64,000 bases of DNA from the NCBI RefSeq assembly GCF_900215155.1, contig NZ_LT907980.1, positions 372,001 through 436,000 of the forward strand, in the 5' to 3' direction. This stretch comes from Marinobacter sp. LV10R510-11A. GTDB lineage: Bacteria; Pseudomonadota; Gammaproteobacteria; Pseudomonadales; Oleiphilaceae. The notes under the pieces are model-generated. The model worked only from the letters and a program-made list of their open reading frames with translations, was not told the origin of the DNA and ran no database searches. How positions within the stretch are numbered: the first letter of the stretch is position 1; the number at the start of each line of letters is the position of its first letter. Below, in pieces: positions 19,723-28,518 of this stretch. The translations under genes were made by a program, and so were the position numbers.

Positions 19723-19860
19723 AAGCGGGCCTCATGAGGGAGCGAAGTGCGGCATGGAGCAAAAGGATAAGGCTAAATTCAAGATATTTCGAGCGCTGTC
19801 GATACGCTAGTAGGTGAAGCTCAAATAATAGAGGCCCTTTAACGCGCTGGAAGAATTGTC

Positions 19861-20685
19861 ATGGCTCAGAACCAGAACGCCGCAGAGGCGCTAACAGGAA
19901 CAGCTCAAGGCGCGGTATTGCGGCCCGGGCGAGCGGCTGACCCGGTTCCTGTGCCCGAAGAGGCTGCGCAGGACGCAAGCCAAAATAGCCCGTCAGCGCT
20001 TGCACTTGCGACCCAGCAAGAAGGCCATGAAGAATCGGGCCCGGTGCCGGCAGAATCCCGTCAGCGCAAGCTAAGGTTAATGTTGCGCCAGTGCGACCGT
20101 GTATTGTTGATGGATTTTGAGTTGATGGCAATGAACGATTGGCCCGATAACTTCACTGTTGCGGCCGCCCGCCGTAGCCGGGATTTGTGGTTGTTCAGTG
20201 CGTTAGTGGCGGCAATCGTATTTCTCAGCGGGCTGACAGGTTTTGTACCTGCCTGGATAGCTGGTGGCGGATTCGGCGCTTTTGTAATTATTTTATTGCT
20301 GGGCATCCCGGTGGTTCGCGGCGTCTATACCTCGGAGCCTTCTTATCTAGACCTGTTGATCAAACGCCAGCGCATGATGCGAGACGCGCGAAAGCATGCT
20401 GAGCACCTTGAGGGTAAAGAGGGGTTGATTTGGCAATGCGCCCGCATGGCAGATTTCAACCCCGCTTTGAAGAGTGCCCGATTCAGCAGTTTGTTGCGTT
20501 TATCGGAGCAGAAGGCTTTGCCTCGAGCGCTGTCCCGACGTGAGCATATAAGGCTTTATCTGATTTATCTTCTTGAAGCCGAAAAAGCCTATGGTCAGGT
20601 TCAAACGGCTTTCTTCGAGGGTAATCAGAGCGCCATCGACCAAGGTTGGCAAACAGTCGCGGCGGAACCAGAGCACAGAACTTGA
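19861..20685 (+). CDS. Conserved membrane protein of unknown function
   Basis: A 274-residue protein I do not recognise. The first 60 residues are Ala, Pro, Glu and Gln rich and probably disordered. A soluble helical stretch follows, then two close transmembrane helices (about 115-133 and 138-158), and a basic helical C-terminal domain containing KRQRMMRDARKHAEH. That layout suggests both ends in the cytoplasm. It starts at ATG 19861 and its stop codon overlaps the -35 element of the psrA promoter. Confidence 0.75.
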   Translation: MAQNQNAAEALTGTAQGAVLRPGRAADPVPVPEEAAQDASQNSPSALALATQQEGHEESGPVPAESRQRKLRLMLRQCDRVLLMDFELMAMNDWPDNFTVAAARRSRDLWLFSALVAAIVFLSGLTGFVPAWIAGGGFGAFVIILLLGIPVVRGVYTSEPSYLDLLIKRQRMMRDARKHAEHLEGKEGLIWQCARMADFNPALKSARFSSLLRLSEQKALPRALSRREHIRLYLIYLLEAEKAYGQVQTAFFEGNQSAIDQGWQTVAAEPEHRT

Positions 20686-20725
20686 CATAAATGTGCGTCA
20701 AACGTATGTTTCAAACAGACGTTTG
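20682..20725 (+). promoter_or_regulatory. psrA promoter with two overlapping PsrA-type operators
   Basis: TTGACA at 20682-20687 and TATGTT at 20705-20710 are separated by 17 bp, a good sigma-70 promoter. Two palindromes of the PsrA pattern (G/C)AAAC-N4-GTTT(G/C) sit on it: CAAACGTATGTTTC at 20699-20712 and CAAACAGACGTTTG at 20712-20725, sharing one base. They cover the -10 element and likely start site, which implies autorepression. The operator pattern is known for Pseudomonas PsrA; its use here is inferred. Confidence 0.8.
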
Positions 20726-20745
20726 CTAGAGGCACTGAAAACAAA

Positions 20746-21423
20746 ATGGCCCAGTCGGATACTGTTGACCGAATTCTTAATGCCGCAGAAGAACTGTTTG
20801 CTGAGCGAGGTTTTTCAGAGACGTCACTGCGCATGATTACCAGCAAGGCCAGAGTAAATCTGGCCGCTGTGAATTACCACTTTGGCTCCAAAAATGCGCT
20901 GATTCAAGCTGTTTTTGGCCGCTTCCTGACGCCGTTTTCAGCGACTCTTGAAAACGCGTTTGATGAGCTTGAGGCCAGCTGCGAAGGCAGCCCACCTTCG
21001 CTGAACCAGACGCTCTGGGCGCTTACGGAAAGTGCTGTTCGCATGCCCCAGCGGAATGAAAAGGGTATTTCGATTTTCATGCGGCTCCTCGGGCTGGCAT
21101 ATACCCAGTCGCAAGGGCATTTGCGCAAGTTTCTGGAGCAGGAATACAGCCAGCCGTTCGGCCGCTTCATGCGCCTGTTAAAAGGGGCAACACCTCAGCT
21201 TTCAGCCGTAGATCGGTACTGGCGCATCCAGTTTATGCTCGGCGCCACAGCGTTTACCATGTCCAGTAGCGATGCTCTGCAGGACATTCTGCGCAACAAG
21301 CTGGGTGTGGAGACGACTGTTCAAGAAATTTCTGCGCGCCTCGTGCCATTCCTGGCCGCTGGTATGCAAGCCCAAGACGCCTTCTTGGTTTCCCCCGCCA
21401 ACAGCAACATCCCGGTTGCCTGA
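20746..21423 (+). CDS. psrA: TetR-family fatty-acid-responsive regulator PsrA
   Basis: DNA-binding regulator of the TetR family. The N-terminal helix-turn-helix (about 26-52, ITSKARVNLAAVNYHFGSKNAL) is nearly identical to that of Pseudomonas PsrA as I recall it, and the ligand domain shares SIFMRLLGLA and SQSQGHLRKFLE. In Pseudomonas, PsrA represses its own gene and fatty acid beta-oxidation genes, activates rpoS, and is released by long-chain fatty acids. The 225-residue length is normal. Two PsrA-type sites overlap its promoter, supporting the assignment. Confidence 0.9.
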   Translation: MAQSDTVDRILNAAEELFAERGFSETSLRMITSKARVNLAAVNYHFGSKNALIQAVFGRFLTPFSATLENAFDELEASCEGSPPSLNQTLWALTESAVRMPQRNEKGISIFMRLLGLAYTQSQGHLRKFLEQEYSQPFGRFMRLLKGATPQLSAVDRYWRIQFMLGATAFTMSSSDALQDILRNKLGVETTVQEISARLVPFLAAGMQAQDAFLVSPANSNIPVA

Positions 21424-21478
21424 GCTGTACTCTCTCAGTTAGGCTTCCTCCTGAACTCTTGGGGGAGCCCATACCGTT

Positions 21479-21979
21479 TTGAATCATCACAACCGCACTG
21501 CCTGCTCAATTGACATCAGCCTGCATGATCAGACCCTTGCTCTGCTGGATGAGAGTGGCTGTGTTGTTGCAAGCTACCCTGTTTCCACTGCACTGAACGG
21601 CGTGGGCGAACAAAACGGCAGCGGTTGTACTCCAAAGGGCGAGCATTACATACGCGCGATGATGGGGGCCGGGCTTCCTGCCAATACTGTTTTCCGAGCC
21701 CGTCGCCCCACCGGTGAGATATACAGCCCCGAACTGGCCGCCAGCCACCCCGAGCGGGACTGGATTCTGAGCCGAATCCTTTGGCTTTGTGGGCTGGAGC
21801 TTGAGAAAAATCGCGGTGCCGACGTTGATACCTTCCGTCGATTTATATACATACATGGTACCCCCGATACGGAACCCATGGGCCTGGCGCTTTCACATGG
21901 GTGTGTTCGCATGCGCAATGCCGATGTCGTTGAACTGTTTGACTTTGCCCGGCCGGGTATGCCGGTTACTATCCGCTGA
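21479..21979 (+). CDS. YkuD-type L,D-transpeptidase
   Basis: A 166-residue YkuD-fold protein with the active-site sequence HGTPD followed by SHGCVRM, where Cys is the nucleophile. Such enzymes form 3-3 peptidoglycan cross-links or attach lipoproteins. No signal peptide is visible, so either export is unconventional or the annotated start misses an upstream segment. The best start is TTG 21479, with GGGGGAG at 21461-21467 spaced slightly long; no in-frame ATG lies near. It follows psrA by 55 bp and precedes a mechanosensitive channel gene, so it may respond with envelope genes. Confidence 0.82.
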   Translation: MNHHNRTACSIDISLHDQTLALLDESGCVVASYPVSTALNGVGEQNGSGCTPKGEHYIRAMMGAGLPANTVFRARRPTGEIYSPELAASHPERDWILSRILWLCGLELEKNRGADVDTFRRFIYIHGTPDTEPMGLALSHGCVRMRNADVVELFDFARPGMPVTIR

Positions 21980-22012
21980 CACCAGATTGTCAACACTGAT
22001 TAGAGGAATCCG

Positions 22013-23296
22013 ATGATCGGAGAAATGATGTCCGTGCTCAACGGCTGGATCGAGAATTTCGGTCTGCTGTCTGAGGCATGGCGCGTGGGTATTGTTGTGT
22101 TCGCACTGGTATTCGGCACGGCCACAGCTGCCTATATTGCCAGCCATATTATCCGTGCGCTGGAACGAAAATGTGCGAGCACCGGCAACTTCTGGGATGA
22201 CACAGCGCTGCATGCTGCCCGCAAACCTGTGGTGGCTTTTGTCTGGCTTCAAGGTGTGTACTGGGCTGCTGAAGTGGCCCATCGCTACTCATCCGCCGAG
22301 ATCTTCAAAGTCAATGACACTGTGCTCCAGGTCGGCTTCATTTTTATCTTTGTCTGGGCCCTGCTCAGGACAATAAAGGAAGGAGAGAGCATTCTTGTCT
22401 CTCCGGTAAAAATGAAAAAACCCATGGATTACACCACTATTAACGCGATCAGTAAGCTTTCGCGAGCCGTGGTGATCATTACGGCCGTGCTGATCAGTCT
22501 GCAGTCGCTGGGCTTTAGTATTTCGGGCGTGCTTGCCTTTGGTGGCGTGGGTGGTATTGCTGTGGCTTTTGCGGCCAAGGACCTGCTGGCCAACTTTTTC
22601 GGCGGCTTTATTATTCATCTGGATCGGCCGTTCAAGGTCGGAGACTGGGTGCGTTCACCGGATCGCAATATCGAGGGTACTGTAGAAAATATCGGATGGC
22701 GGCTTACGACTATGCGGACGTTTGACAAGCGGCCTCTCTATGTTCCGAATGCCGTGTTTACAACCATCGCAGTAGAAAACCCCTCTCGAATGACCAACCG
22801 GCGTATATACGAAAACATCGGTATCCGTTATGCAGATGTCAGCCAGATGGCGACCATTGTTTCAGACATCCGCTCAATGCTGGACAAGCATGAAGATATT
22901 GATAACCAGCAAACGTTGATAGTGACTTTTCTGGCGTTCAGTCAGTCATCGTTGGATATCATGGTTTATGCCTTCACCAAAACGACCCAGTGGGTTCGGT
23001 ATCACGAAGTGAAGCAGGACGTGCTGCTGAAAATCAGCGAAGTTATCGTAGGTTACGGTGGCGAAATAGCGTTCCCAACGCAAACTATATACCTCAACGA
23101 AGACAGCCGTATTTCCGAGCATGAAAACGGTCGCGACGGGCAAGCTGAAAGCGAAGGGGATAGCGATAGAAACCAGGCGCCCCGCAGTAATAAAAGTGTC
23201 AACAAGCACGAACGTAGCCGCCGCCAAGATACCCAGGCGGGCGACGTGGGTGAGCAGTCTCTGGACGCGGGAGAAGGAGAGGGGGATGGCGATTGA
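22013..23296 (+). CDS. MscS-family mechanosensitive ion channel
   Basis: Small-conductance type channel of 427 residues. Several N-terminal membrane helices precede the pore helix and MscS signature (ISGVLAFGGVGGIAVAFAAKDLLANFFGGF), followed by the beta domain (FKVGDWV, EGTVENIGWRLT) and the cytoplasmic alpha-beta domain. An unusual tail of about 60 residues, rich in Asp, Glu, Arg and Asn, follows the normal C-terminus. ATG 22013 has AGAGGA six bases upstream. The TGA overlaps the ATG of the next gene by one base. Confidence 0.9.
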   Translation: MIGEMMSVLNGWIENFGLLSEAWRVGIVVFALVFGTATAAYIASHIIRALERKCASTGNFWDDTALHAARKPVVAFVWLQGVYWAAEVAHRYSSAEIFKVNDTVLQVGFIFIFVWALLRTIKEGESILVSPVKMKKPMDYTTINAISKLSRAVVIITAVLISLQSLGFSISGVLAFGGVGGIAVAFAAKDLLANFFGGFIIHLDRPFKVGDWVRSPDRNIEGTVENIGWRLTTMRTFDKRPLYVPNAVFTTIAVENPSRMTNRRIYENIGIRYADVSQMATIVSDIRSMLDKHEDIDNQQTLIVTFLAFSQSSLDIMVYAFTKTTQWVRYHEVKQDVLLKISEVIVGYGGEIAFPTQTIYLNEDSRISEHENGRDGQAESEGDSDRNQAPRSNKSVNKHERSRRQDTQAGDVGEQSLDAGEGEGDGD

Positions 23297-24090
23297 TGTC
23301 TGAAATCAGCGGAGCGATAGGTATTATTGGTGGCACCGGCCTGACCACCCTAGCGGGCCTGGAGATTACCGGAACGCGAACCGTGGAAACACCCTGGGGG
23401 GCACCTTCCTCTGAGTTGACGGAAGGGCGTCTCGATGGCCAGCCTGTTGTGTTCCTGTCCCGGCACGGTAATCCTCACAGGATACCGCCCCATGAAGTGA
23501 ACTACAGGGCGAACTTAAAAGCGCTTTACGACGCTGGCGTGCGCACGGTGGTTGGAGTAAATGCGGTAGGCGGGATACACCCGGATATGGGCCCCGCCTG
23601 TGTGGTCATCCCCGAGCAGATTATTGATTACACCTGGGGCAGGCCCAGCACTTTCTTTGAGGGCAGTTTAGAGGGCAATCTGGATAAAGTGACCCACATT
23701 GATTTCACCTGGCCCTATGACCAGGCCGCGCGGGACATTCTGGCGCAGGCCGCTACAGCCCATAACGTATCGTTTGCCGGGTTTGGGGTTTACGGTGCAA
23801 CCCAAGGCCCCAGGCTGGAGACAGCGGCAGAAATACGCCGTATGGAGCGCGACGGGTGTGATCTGGTAGGGATGACCGGCATGCCCGAAGCCGCTCTGGC
23901 GGCCGAACTGGGTATGCGATACGTGTGTTTGGGGCTGGTGGTCAACTGGGCCGCCGGGAAGTCAGACCACATCATTACCATGGAAGAAATCGAAGCGGCC
24001 ATCGAGCAAGGTATGTCTGGTGTAAGGCATATACTCGAAGCGTCGATGGCCGATCTTGGTGCTCTTACTGCTCTGCCTCAACCTTCTTGA
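23296..24090 (+). CDS. S-methyl-5'-thioinosine (thioadenosine) phosphorylase
   Basis: Purine nucleoside phosphorylase of the MTAP/MTIP family, 264 residues. It shows the N-terminal IGIIGGTGL phosphate loop, RHGNPHRIPPHEVNYRANL and GMTGMPEAALAAELGM. Its position next to csiV-mfd and psrA matches PA3004 of Pseudomonas aeruginosa, which is characterised as a 5'-methylthioinosine phosphorylase, so MTIP is favoured over MTAP. It would salvage methylthio-nucleosides arising from polyamine and quorum-signal synthesis. ATG 23296 overlaps the upstream stop. Its end overlaps csiV convergently by 26 bp. Confidence 0.88.
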   Translation: MSEISGAIGIIGGTGLTTLAGLEITGTRTVETPWGAPSSELTEGRLDGQPVVFLSRHGNPHRIPPHEVNYRANLKALYDAGVRTVVGVNAVGGIHPDMGPACVVIPEQIIDYTWGRPSTFFEGSLEGNLDKVTHIDFTWPYDQAARDILAQAATAHNVSFAGFGVYGATQGPRLETAAEIRRMERDGCDLVGMTGMPEAALAAELGMRYVCLGLVVNWAAGKSDHIITMEEIEAAIEQGMSGVRHILEASMADLGALTALPQPS

Positions 24091-24772
24091 AGAACACGAG
24101 AACCCCAAGGGTGGGGGAATCCAAAAAGTGGATTTCCTCACTCCGCATCCTGCGGGTCTCCCGAATCCATGTCAGTAGTTCCAGCGGTATCTCAGGCTGA
24201 AGGTTCAGCTCGGCGCCTGTTGTAGGGAGGGTGGTTGGTGCCGCAGCCGCAGCCGCAACCTTTCCTTCCTGCCAGTGGTTCAGGTGCACGGCAACGTGCA
24301 GGTAACGCTGCCTATCGATGGTGATATTCCCCTCGATCTCTCGCTGGTCTGCTTGCTCCAGCCAGTCTCCTATCTCGATGCGCAGCGGCTCGCCTTTGTA
24401 ATCGGGCGGGAAGGCCTCGTACCAACCTGCAGACATAAGCACTCGGTATTTGCCGCTGCTTTCAAGCCGGTTGGCAGCGTTGCCAAGATGCAGCTGGTTG
24501 CGGTTAACGAGTTCTAGGGAGGAGCTCACGGACCCACCCTGAGCGACACGGTAAAGAGTCTTATCTGTCTCTACAGGTGGCTTGACCTTTCGGTTAATCA
24601 TGCGTTCGTTTACGGCATCTGGGTCAATGATGCGCTCCAGAATCACGAACTCGGCCCGGTAGTAATCGTCGGGCGTCTGCTGCGCATGGCTCAGCATTGA
24701 GGTGGCCACCAAAAGGGCGGTCAGTAGTGTGTGTGCCAATAGCCGACACAAGCGATTACCATCAGTCTGCAA
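24065..24772 (-). CDS. csiV: CsiV-like periplasmic protein
   Basis: A 235-residue exported protein of the CsiV family, which in Vibrio cholerae binds peptidoglycan and is required for growth with non-canonical D-amino acids. A signal peptide (about 1-30, ending SHAQ) precedes YYRAEFVILERI, the family's opening strand, and the closing segment EEIHFLDSPTLGVLVFF. The start is a TTG (24772-24770) with GGAG eight bases upstream. It lies 29 bp downstream of mfd, the normal neighbour of this family. Confidence 0.78.
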   Translation of the reverse strand: MQTDGNRLCRLLAHTLLTALLVATSMLSHAQQTPDDYYRAEFVILERIIDPDAVNERMINRKVKPPVETDKTLYRVAQGGSVSSSLELVNRNQLHLGNAANRLESSGKYRVLMSAGWYEAFPPDYKGEPLRIEIGDWLEQADQREIEGNITIDRQRYLHVAVHLNHWQEGKVAAAAAAPTTLPTTGAELNLQPEIPLELLTWIRETRRMRSEEIHFLDSPTLGVLVFFKKVEAEQ

Positions 24773-24801
24773 GAGATTGCTCCAGTTATATTCAGGCCGT
24801 T

Positions 24802-27800
24802 TTAGGCAGTGGCTGCGCCCTGCGCGGGTACAAGTTCGTCCAGCATTCCGGAAATACCGTCGAGCTTACCATTGGTTGAGGTGTCCTTCAGCCGAAAACG
24901 GAAGCTGTTGCCGCCCTCAAGGCGGTAAGTGTCCGGTGCAGATTGCATTTTTTTAACCAAAACCAGCGGGTCGACGGGTGTGGAGCTGCCAAATTCAAGG
25001 CGAGCCCACTCTTTGCCCGCGTCTACTTTCACTATGCCCAGAGCTTCCGCCTGGAGCCGAAGCTCAGTTTGCCGCACAAGATTTTTTGCCGGTTCTGGTA
25101 ATAATCCGAAGCGATCAATCATCTCAACCTGAAGCTCTTTTAATGCGCTACGGTCGCTCACACTGGCAATGCGCTTATAGAGCATTAAGCGGTTATGAAC
25201 ATCTGGCAGATAGTCTTCCGGGATCAGCGCCGGTATGCGCAGGTTCATTTCCGTGCCGTGGCTTAAAGGCAGTTGTGCGTTGGGTGTGCGGCCGTCGCGA
25301 ATGGCTTTTACAGCTTCGTCTAGCAATTGCATGTACAGGGTGAAGCCGATGCTCTCGATTTGCCCGCTTTGTTCGTCACCCAGCAATTCGCCCGCACCAC
25401 GAATCTCCATGTCTTGAGTTGCGAGCATAAAACCCGCCCCCAAATCTTGGGCTTCAGAAATCGCCTCGAGCCTTTTTTTGGCATCTGCCGAGATGGCTTT
25501 CGGTGGCGGTGTAAGCAAATACGCATAAGCCTGATGGTGTGAGCGACCAACCCGGCCACGGAGTTGGTGCAGCTGGGCCAAGCCGAACTTATCTGCCCGC
25601 TCGATAATAATGGTGTTGGCGCTGGGGATGTCGATACCGGTTTCGATGATGGTGGTGCACACCAGGACGTTGAAGCGCTTGTGGTAAAAATCCGACATAA
25701 TCTGCTCAAGCTTCCTCTCCCGTATTTGGCCGTGGGCTACGCCCACACGGGCTTCTGGGACAAGCTCTCGCAAATCCTTGGCGGTTTTTTCGATGCTTGC
25801 CACATCGTTGTGTAGAACGTAGACCTGACCACCCCGCAGAACCTCACGCAGGACCGCTTCTTTTACCATTGCATCGTCCCTTTGACGCACAAAGGTTTTC
25901 ACCGAAAGCCGTCGGGCAGGGGGTGTGGCGATGATAGAAAGGTCTCTGAGGTGACCCATAGCCATGTTGAGGGTTCTGGGAATCGGCGTTGCCGTGAGGT
26001 TAAGCATATCCACTTCAGCGCGCAGAGCTTTGAGTTTTTCCTTCTGCCCCACGCCGAACCGGTGCTCCTCATCAATGATCACCAGTCCCAAGTTTTTAAA
26101 CCGAACGTCGCCCTGCAAGAGCTTGTGAGTGCCTATGACGATATCGGCTCTGCCGCCTTCAATGGCTTCCAAGGCTTTGTTGGTTTGGCTTGTACTGCGA
26201 AAGCGGCTCAACAGCTCGATGTTAACCGGTGTATCCGAGAAGCGATCCCGGAAGGAGTCGAAATGTTGCTGGGCCAATAGTGTTGTGGGCACCAGCACGG
26301 CGACCTGCTTCCCAGACCAGGTGGCTAGAAAGGCTGCGCGCATAGCAACTTCGGTTTTACCAAAGCCAACATCACCACACACCAGCCTGTCCATGGGTTT
26401 TTCGTTGGTCATGTCCTCAAAAACAGCCTCGATCGCAATCTCTTGATCAGGCGTTTCCTCGAATGGGAATCCAGATGCAAACGCTCGGTAGGCTTCTTTG
26501 GGATCCTCAAACGCGAAACCTTTTCGGGCTTCCCGGCGAGCGTATACATCCAGAAGCTCTGCGGCGGTATCGCGGATCTTTTCTAGCGCTTTTTGCTTGG
26601 CGTTGCTCCAGCGTTCCGTGCCTAGCTTGTGTAGGGGCGCGTATTCTGTATCTGCGCCGGCATAACGAGAAATCAGGTGCAGGCTGGATACCGGCACATA
26701 CAGTTTTGATCCGCCGGCGTATTCGAGCATCAGGAACTCACTGGCTTCCCCTTCAACCGTAATGGTTTCCAGGCCCAGGTAGCGCCCAACGCCGTGATCT
26801 ATGTGCACCACAGGTGAGCCAGTTCGCAACTCAGACAGGTCTCGATAGCCGTCATCATTGATTTCAGTAGGCTTTTCGCGTCGGCGGCGCTGCAATACAC
26901 GTTCGCCAAAAAGAGCTGTTTCGGTTATCAGAGCAATGTTGTGCTCAGGCAGCACCAGCCCCTGTTCCATGGGTGCGATGGTGATGCCCAGCGTGCAACT
27001 TTCATCAGCCAGAAAGTCCCGCCAGTTGTCGCAACCCTTAAGTCGCAGCTGGTGCTCGCCCAGGTTTTCAATCAGAGCTTCTCGGCGGCCTGAAGACTCT
27101 GCACAAATCAGCACCCGCCCAGCAAAGTTCTTTATAAAACGCTTCAGGTGGCCCGCAGGATCCGCGGCCCGAGCGTTGATGGCAATATCCGGAAGTGCGT
27201 CGCTGGTGCAATTTACAGCGCCACCGCCTTCTGCCGTTTCCGGTGTTGTGGTTACCCGGGGAAAGGCCTTGAGGTAGCCAAACAATTCATCTTGCTGCAA
27301 AAACAAACTGGCGGGCGGAAGTATGGGCCGGTGTAGGTCGTGACGCCGGTCTTCGTAACGATTTCGGGTTTCAGCGTCGAACAACGTGACCGCCTCGTTC
27401 AGGCCCTCAGCGGTAAAAACGTGCGTCGTTCCAGGCAGATAGTCGAAAAGCGTAGCCGTCTCTTCGAAAAACAATGGCAGGTAATATTCAATACCCGGTG
27501 GCGTAATGCCGTGGCTGACATCCTGATAAACAGTTGAATCCTTGTTGGCGTTTGGAAATTGCTCGAACCAACGATTCCGGAAGCCAGAGCGAGCCTCCTT
27601 GTGCCATGGGAATTCGTAAGCGGGTAGGAGTTCGATGCGCTCAATCCGATCGATGGAACGTTGTGTTTCAGGGTCGAACGTTCGAAGGGTTTCTACCTCG
27701 TTATCAAACAGATCAATTCGGTAGGGCAGGTTGGAGCCCATGGGGAATATGTCGAGTATCGAGCCGCGAACCGCGTACTCACCATGCTCGTATACGTTTT

Positions 27801-28332
27801 CGGCGTGCCGGTAGCCGGCCGTTGTCAGCTGCATGCGCCAGTTTTCGATATCCAGAGATTGGCCGGTTTCAAGCAACAACGTATTGCCCTGAAGATAACC
27901 GACCGGCGGCAGCCGGTGCATCAGAGTTCGCGCGGGCACCACAATAACGCCATGCGCAATGCCAGGCAGCCGGTGTAAGGTGCGGATGCGCCGGGAGGTA
28001 ATATCCTGGTGTGGGGAAAATAGATCGTAGGGCAGGGTTTCCCAGTCTGGCAGCGACAGCAGCTCCAAACCGCCCTCTGTCACGGTGGCTCCATCTTCCT
28101 CTGGCGGTAACCCCAGGAAAAAACGCATGGATTGCTCCAGGCGAATCGCCTCAGCCGTGCTGCGAGTAATCACCAGGGTTAGCCCCTTATGCGCCCGGGC
28201 GCTCTCGCAAATGGCCAGGGCATCGCTGCTGCCATGTAACTGCCCCCAGGTGCGGTGATCGGCGGGTTTCGCAGGGAATGCCGGCGCAATCAGTGTTTGC
28301 AGTGAAGCGGAAGTAGGGGCACCTTGATTCAT
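24802..28332 (-). CDS. mfd: Transcription-repair coupling factor Mfd
   Basis: ATP-dependent translocase that removes RNA polymerase stalled at lesions and recruits UvrA. At 1,176 residues it has the full set: UvrB-homology domain, RNA polymerase interaction domain after GSPVVHIDHGVGRYLGL, RecG-like motor with GDVGFGKTEVAMRAAF and DEEHRFGVGQKEKLK, the helicase C half with RGRVGRS, and the C-terminal TRCF domain (LRIPALIPEDYLPDV). It is followed by csiV and is divergent from gap. Confidence 0.98.
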   Translation of the reverse strand: MNQGAPTSASLQTLIAPAFPAKPADHRTWGQLHGSSDALAICESARAHKGLTLVITRSTAEAIRLEQSMRFFLGLPPEEDGATVTEGGLELLSLPDWETLPYDLFSPHQDITSRRIRTLHRLPGIAHGVIVVPARTLMHRLPPVGYLQGNTLLLETGQSLDIENWRMQLTTAGYRHAENVYEHGEYAVRGSILDIFPMGSNLPYRIDLFDNEVETLRTFDPETQRSIDRIERIELLPAYEFPWHKEARSGFRNRWFEQFPNANKDSTVYQDVSHGITPPGIEYYLPLFFEETATLFDYLPGTTHVFTAEGLNEAVTLFDAETRNRYEDRRHDLHRPILPPASLFLQQDELFGYLKAFPRVTTTPETAEGGGAVNCTSDALPDIAINARAADPAGHLKRFIKNFAGRVLICAESSGRREALIENLGEHQLRLKGCDNWRDFLADESCTLGITIAPMEQGLVLPEHNIALITETALFGERVLQRRRREKPTEINDDGYRDLSELRTGSPVVHIDHGVGRYLGLETITVEGEASEFLMLEYAGGSKLYVPVSSLHLISRYAGADTEYAPLHKLGTERWSNAKQKALEKIRDTAAELLDVYARREARKGFAFEDPKEAYRAFASGFPFEETPDQEIAIEAVFEDMTNEKPMDRLVCGDVGFGKTEVAMRAAFLATWSGKQVAVLVPTTLLAQQHFDSFRDRFSDTPVNIELLSRFRSTSQTNKALEAIEGGRADIVIGTHKLLQGDVRFKNLGLVIIDEEHRFGVGQKEKLKALRAEVDMLNLTATPIPRTLNMAMGHLRDLSIIATPPARRLSVKTFVRQRDDAMVKEAVLREVLRGGQVYVLHNDVASIEKTAKDLRELVPEARVGVAHGQIRERKLEQIMSDFYHKRFNVLVCTTIIETGIDIPSANTIIIERADKFGLAQLHQLRGRVGRSHHQAYAYLLTPPPKAISADAKKRLEAISEAQDLGAGFMLATQDMEIRGAGELLGDEQSGQIESIGFTLYMQLLDEAVKAIRDGRTPNAQLPLSHGTEMNLRIPALIPEDYLPDVHNRLMLYKRIASVSDRSALKELQVEMIDRFGLLPEPAKNLVRQTELRLQAEALGIVKVDAGKEWARLEFGSSTPVDPLVLVKKMQSAPDTYRLEGGNSFRFRLKDTSTNGKLDGISGMLDELVPAQGAATA

Positions 28333-28518
28333 GGGCAGTCGTGTTCTCCTGCTTTGGGTGTGGGGGAGCCAATATGGCGGCTATTCTAACGCCCGCAGAT
28401 GGCGGTGTCATGGCGATAAACCTACGATGTCCGTGTCAGTTCGTATTTGCCGTTAGCCGGTTTAAGTTGGATAATGCCCGTCCTTAATTATTCCACGTGC
28501 GAAACAGGGGTCTCTACC

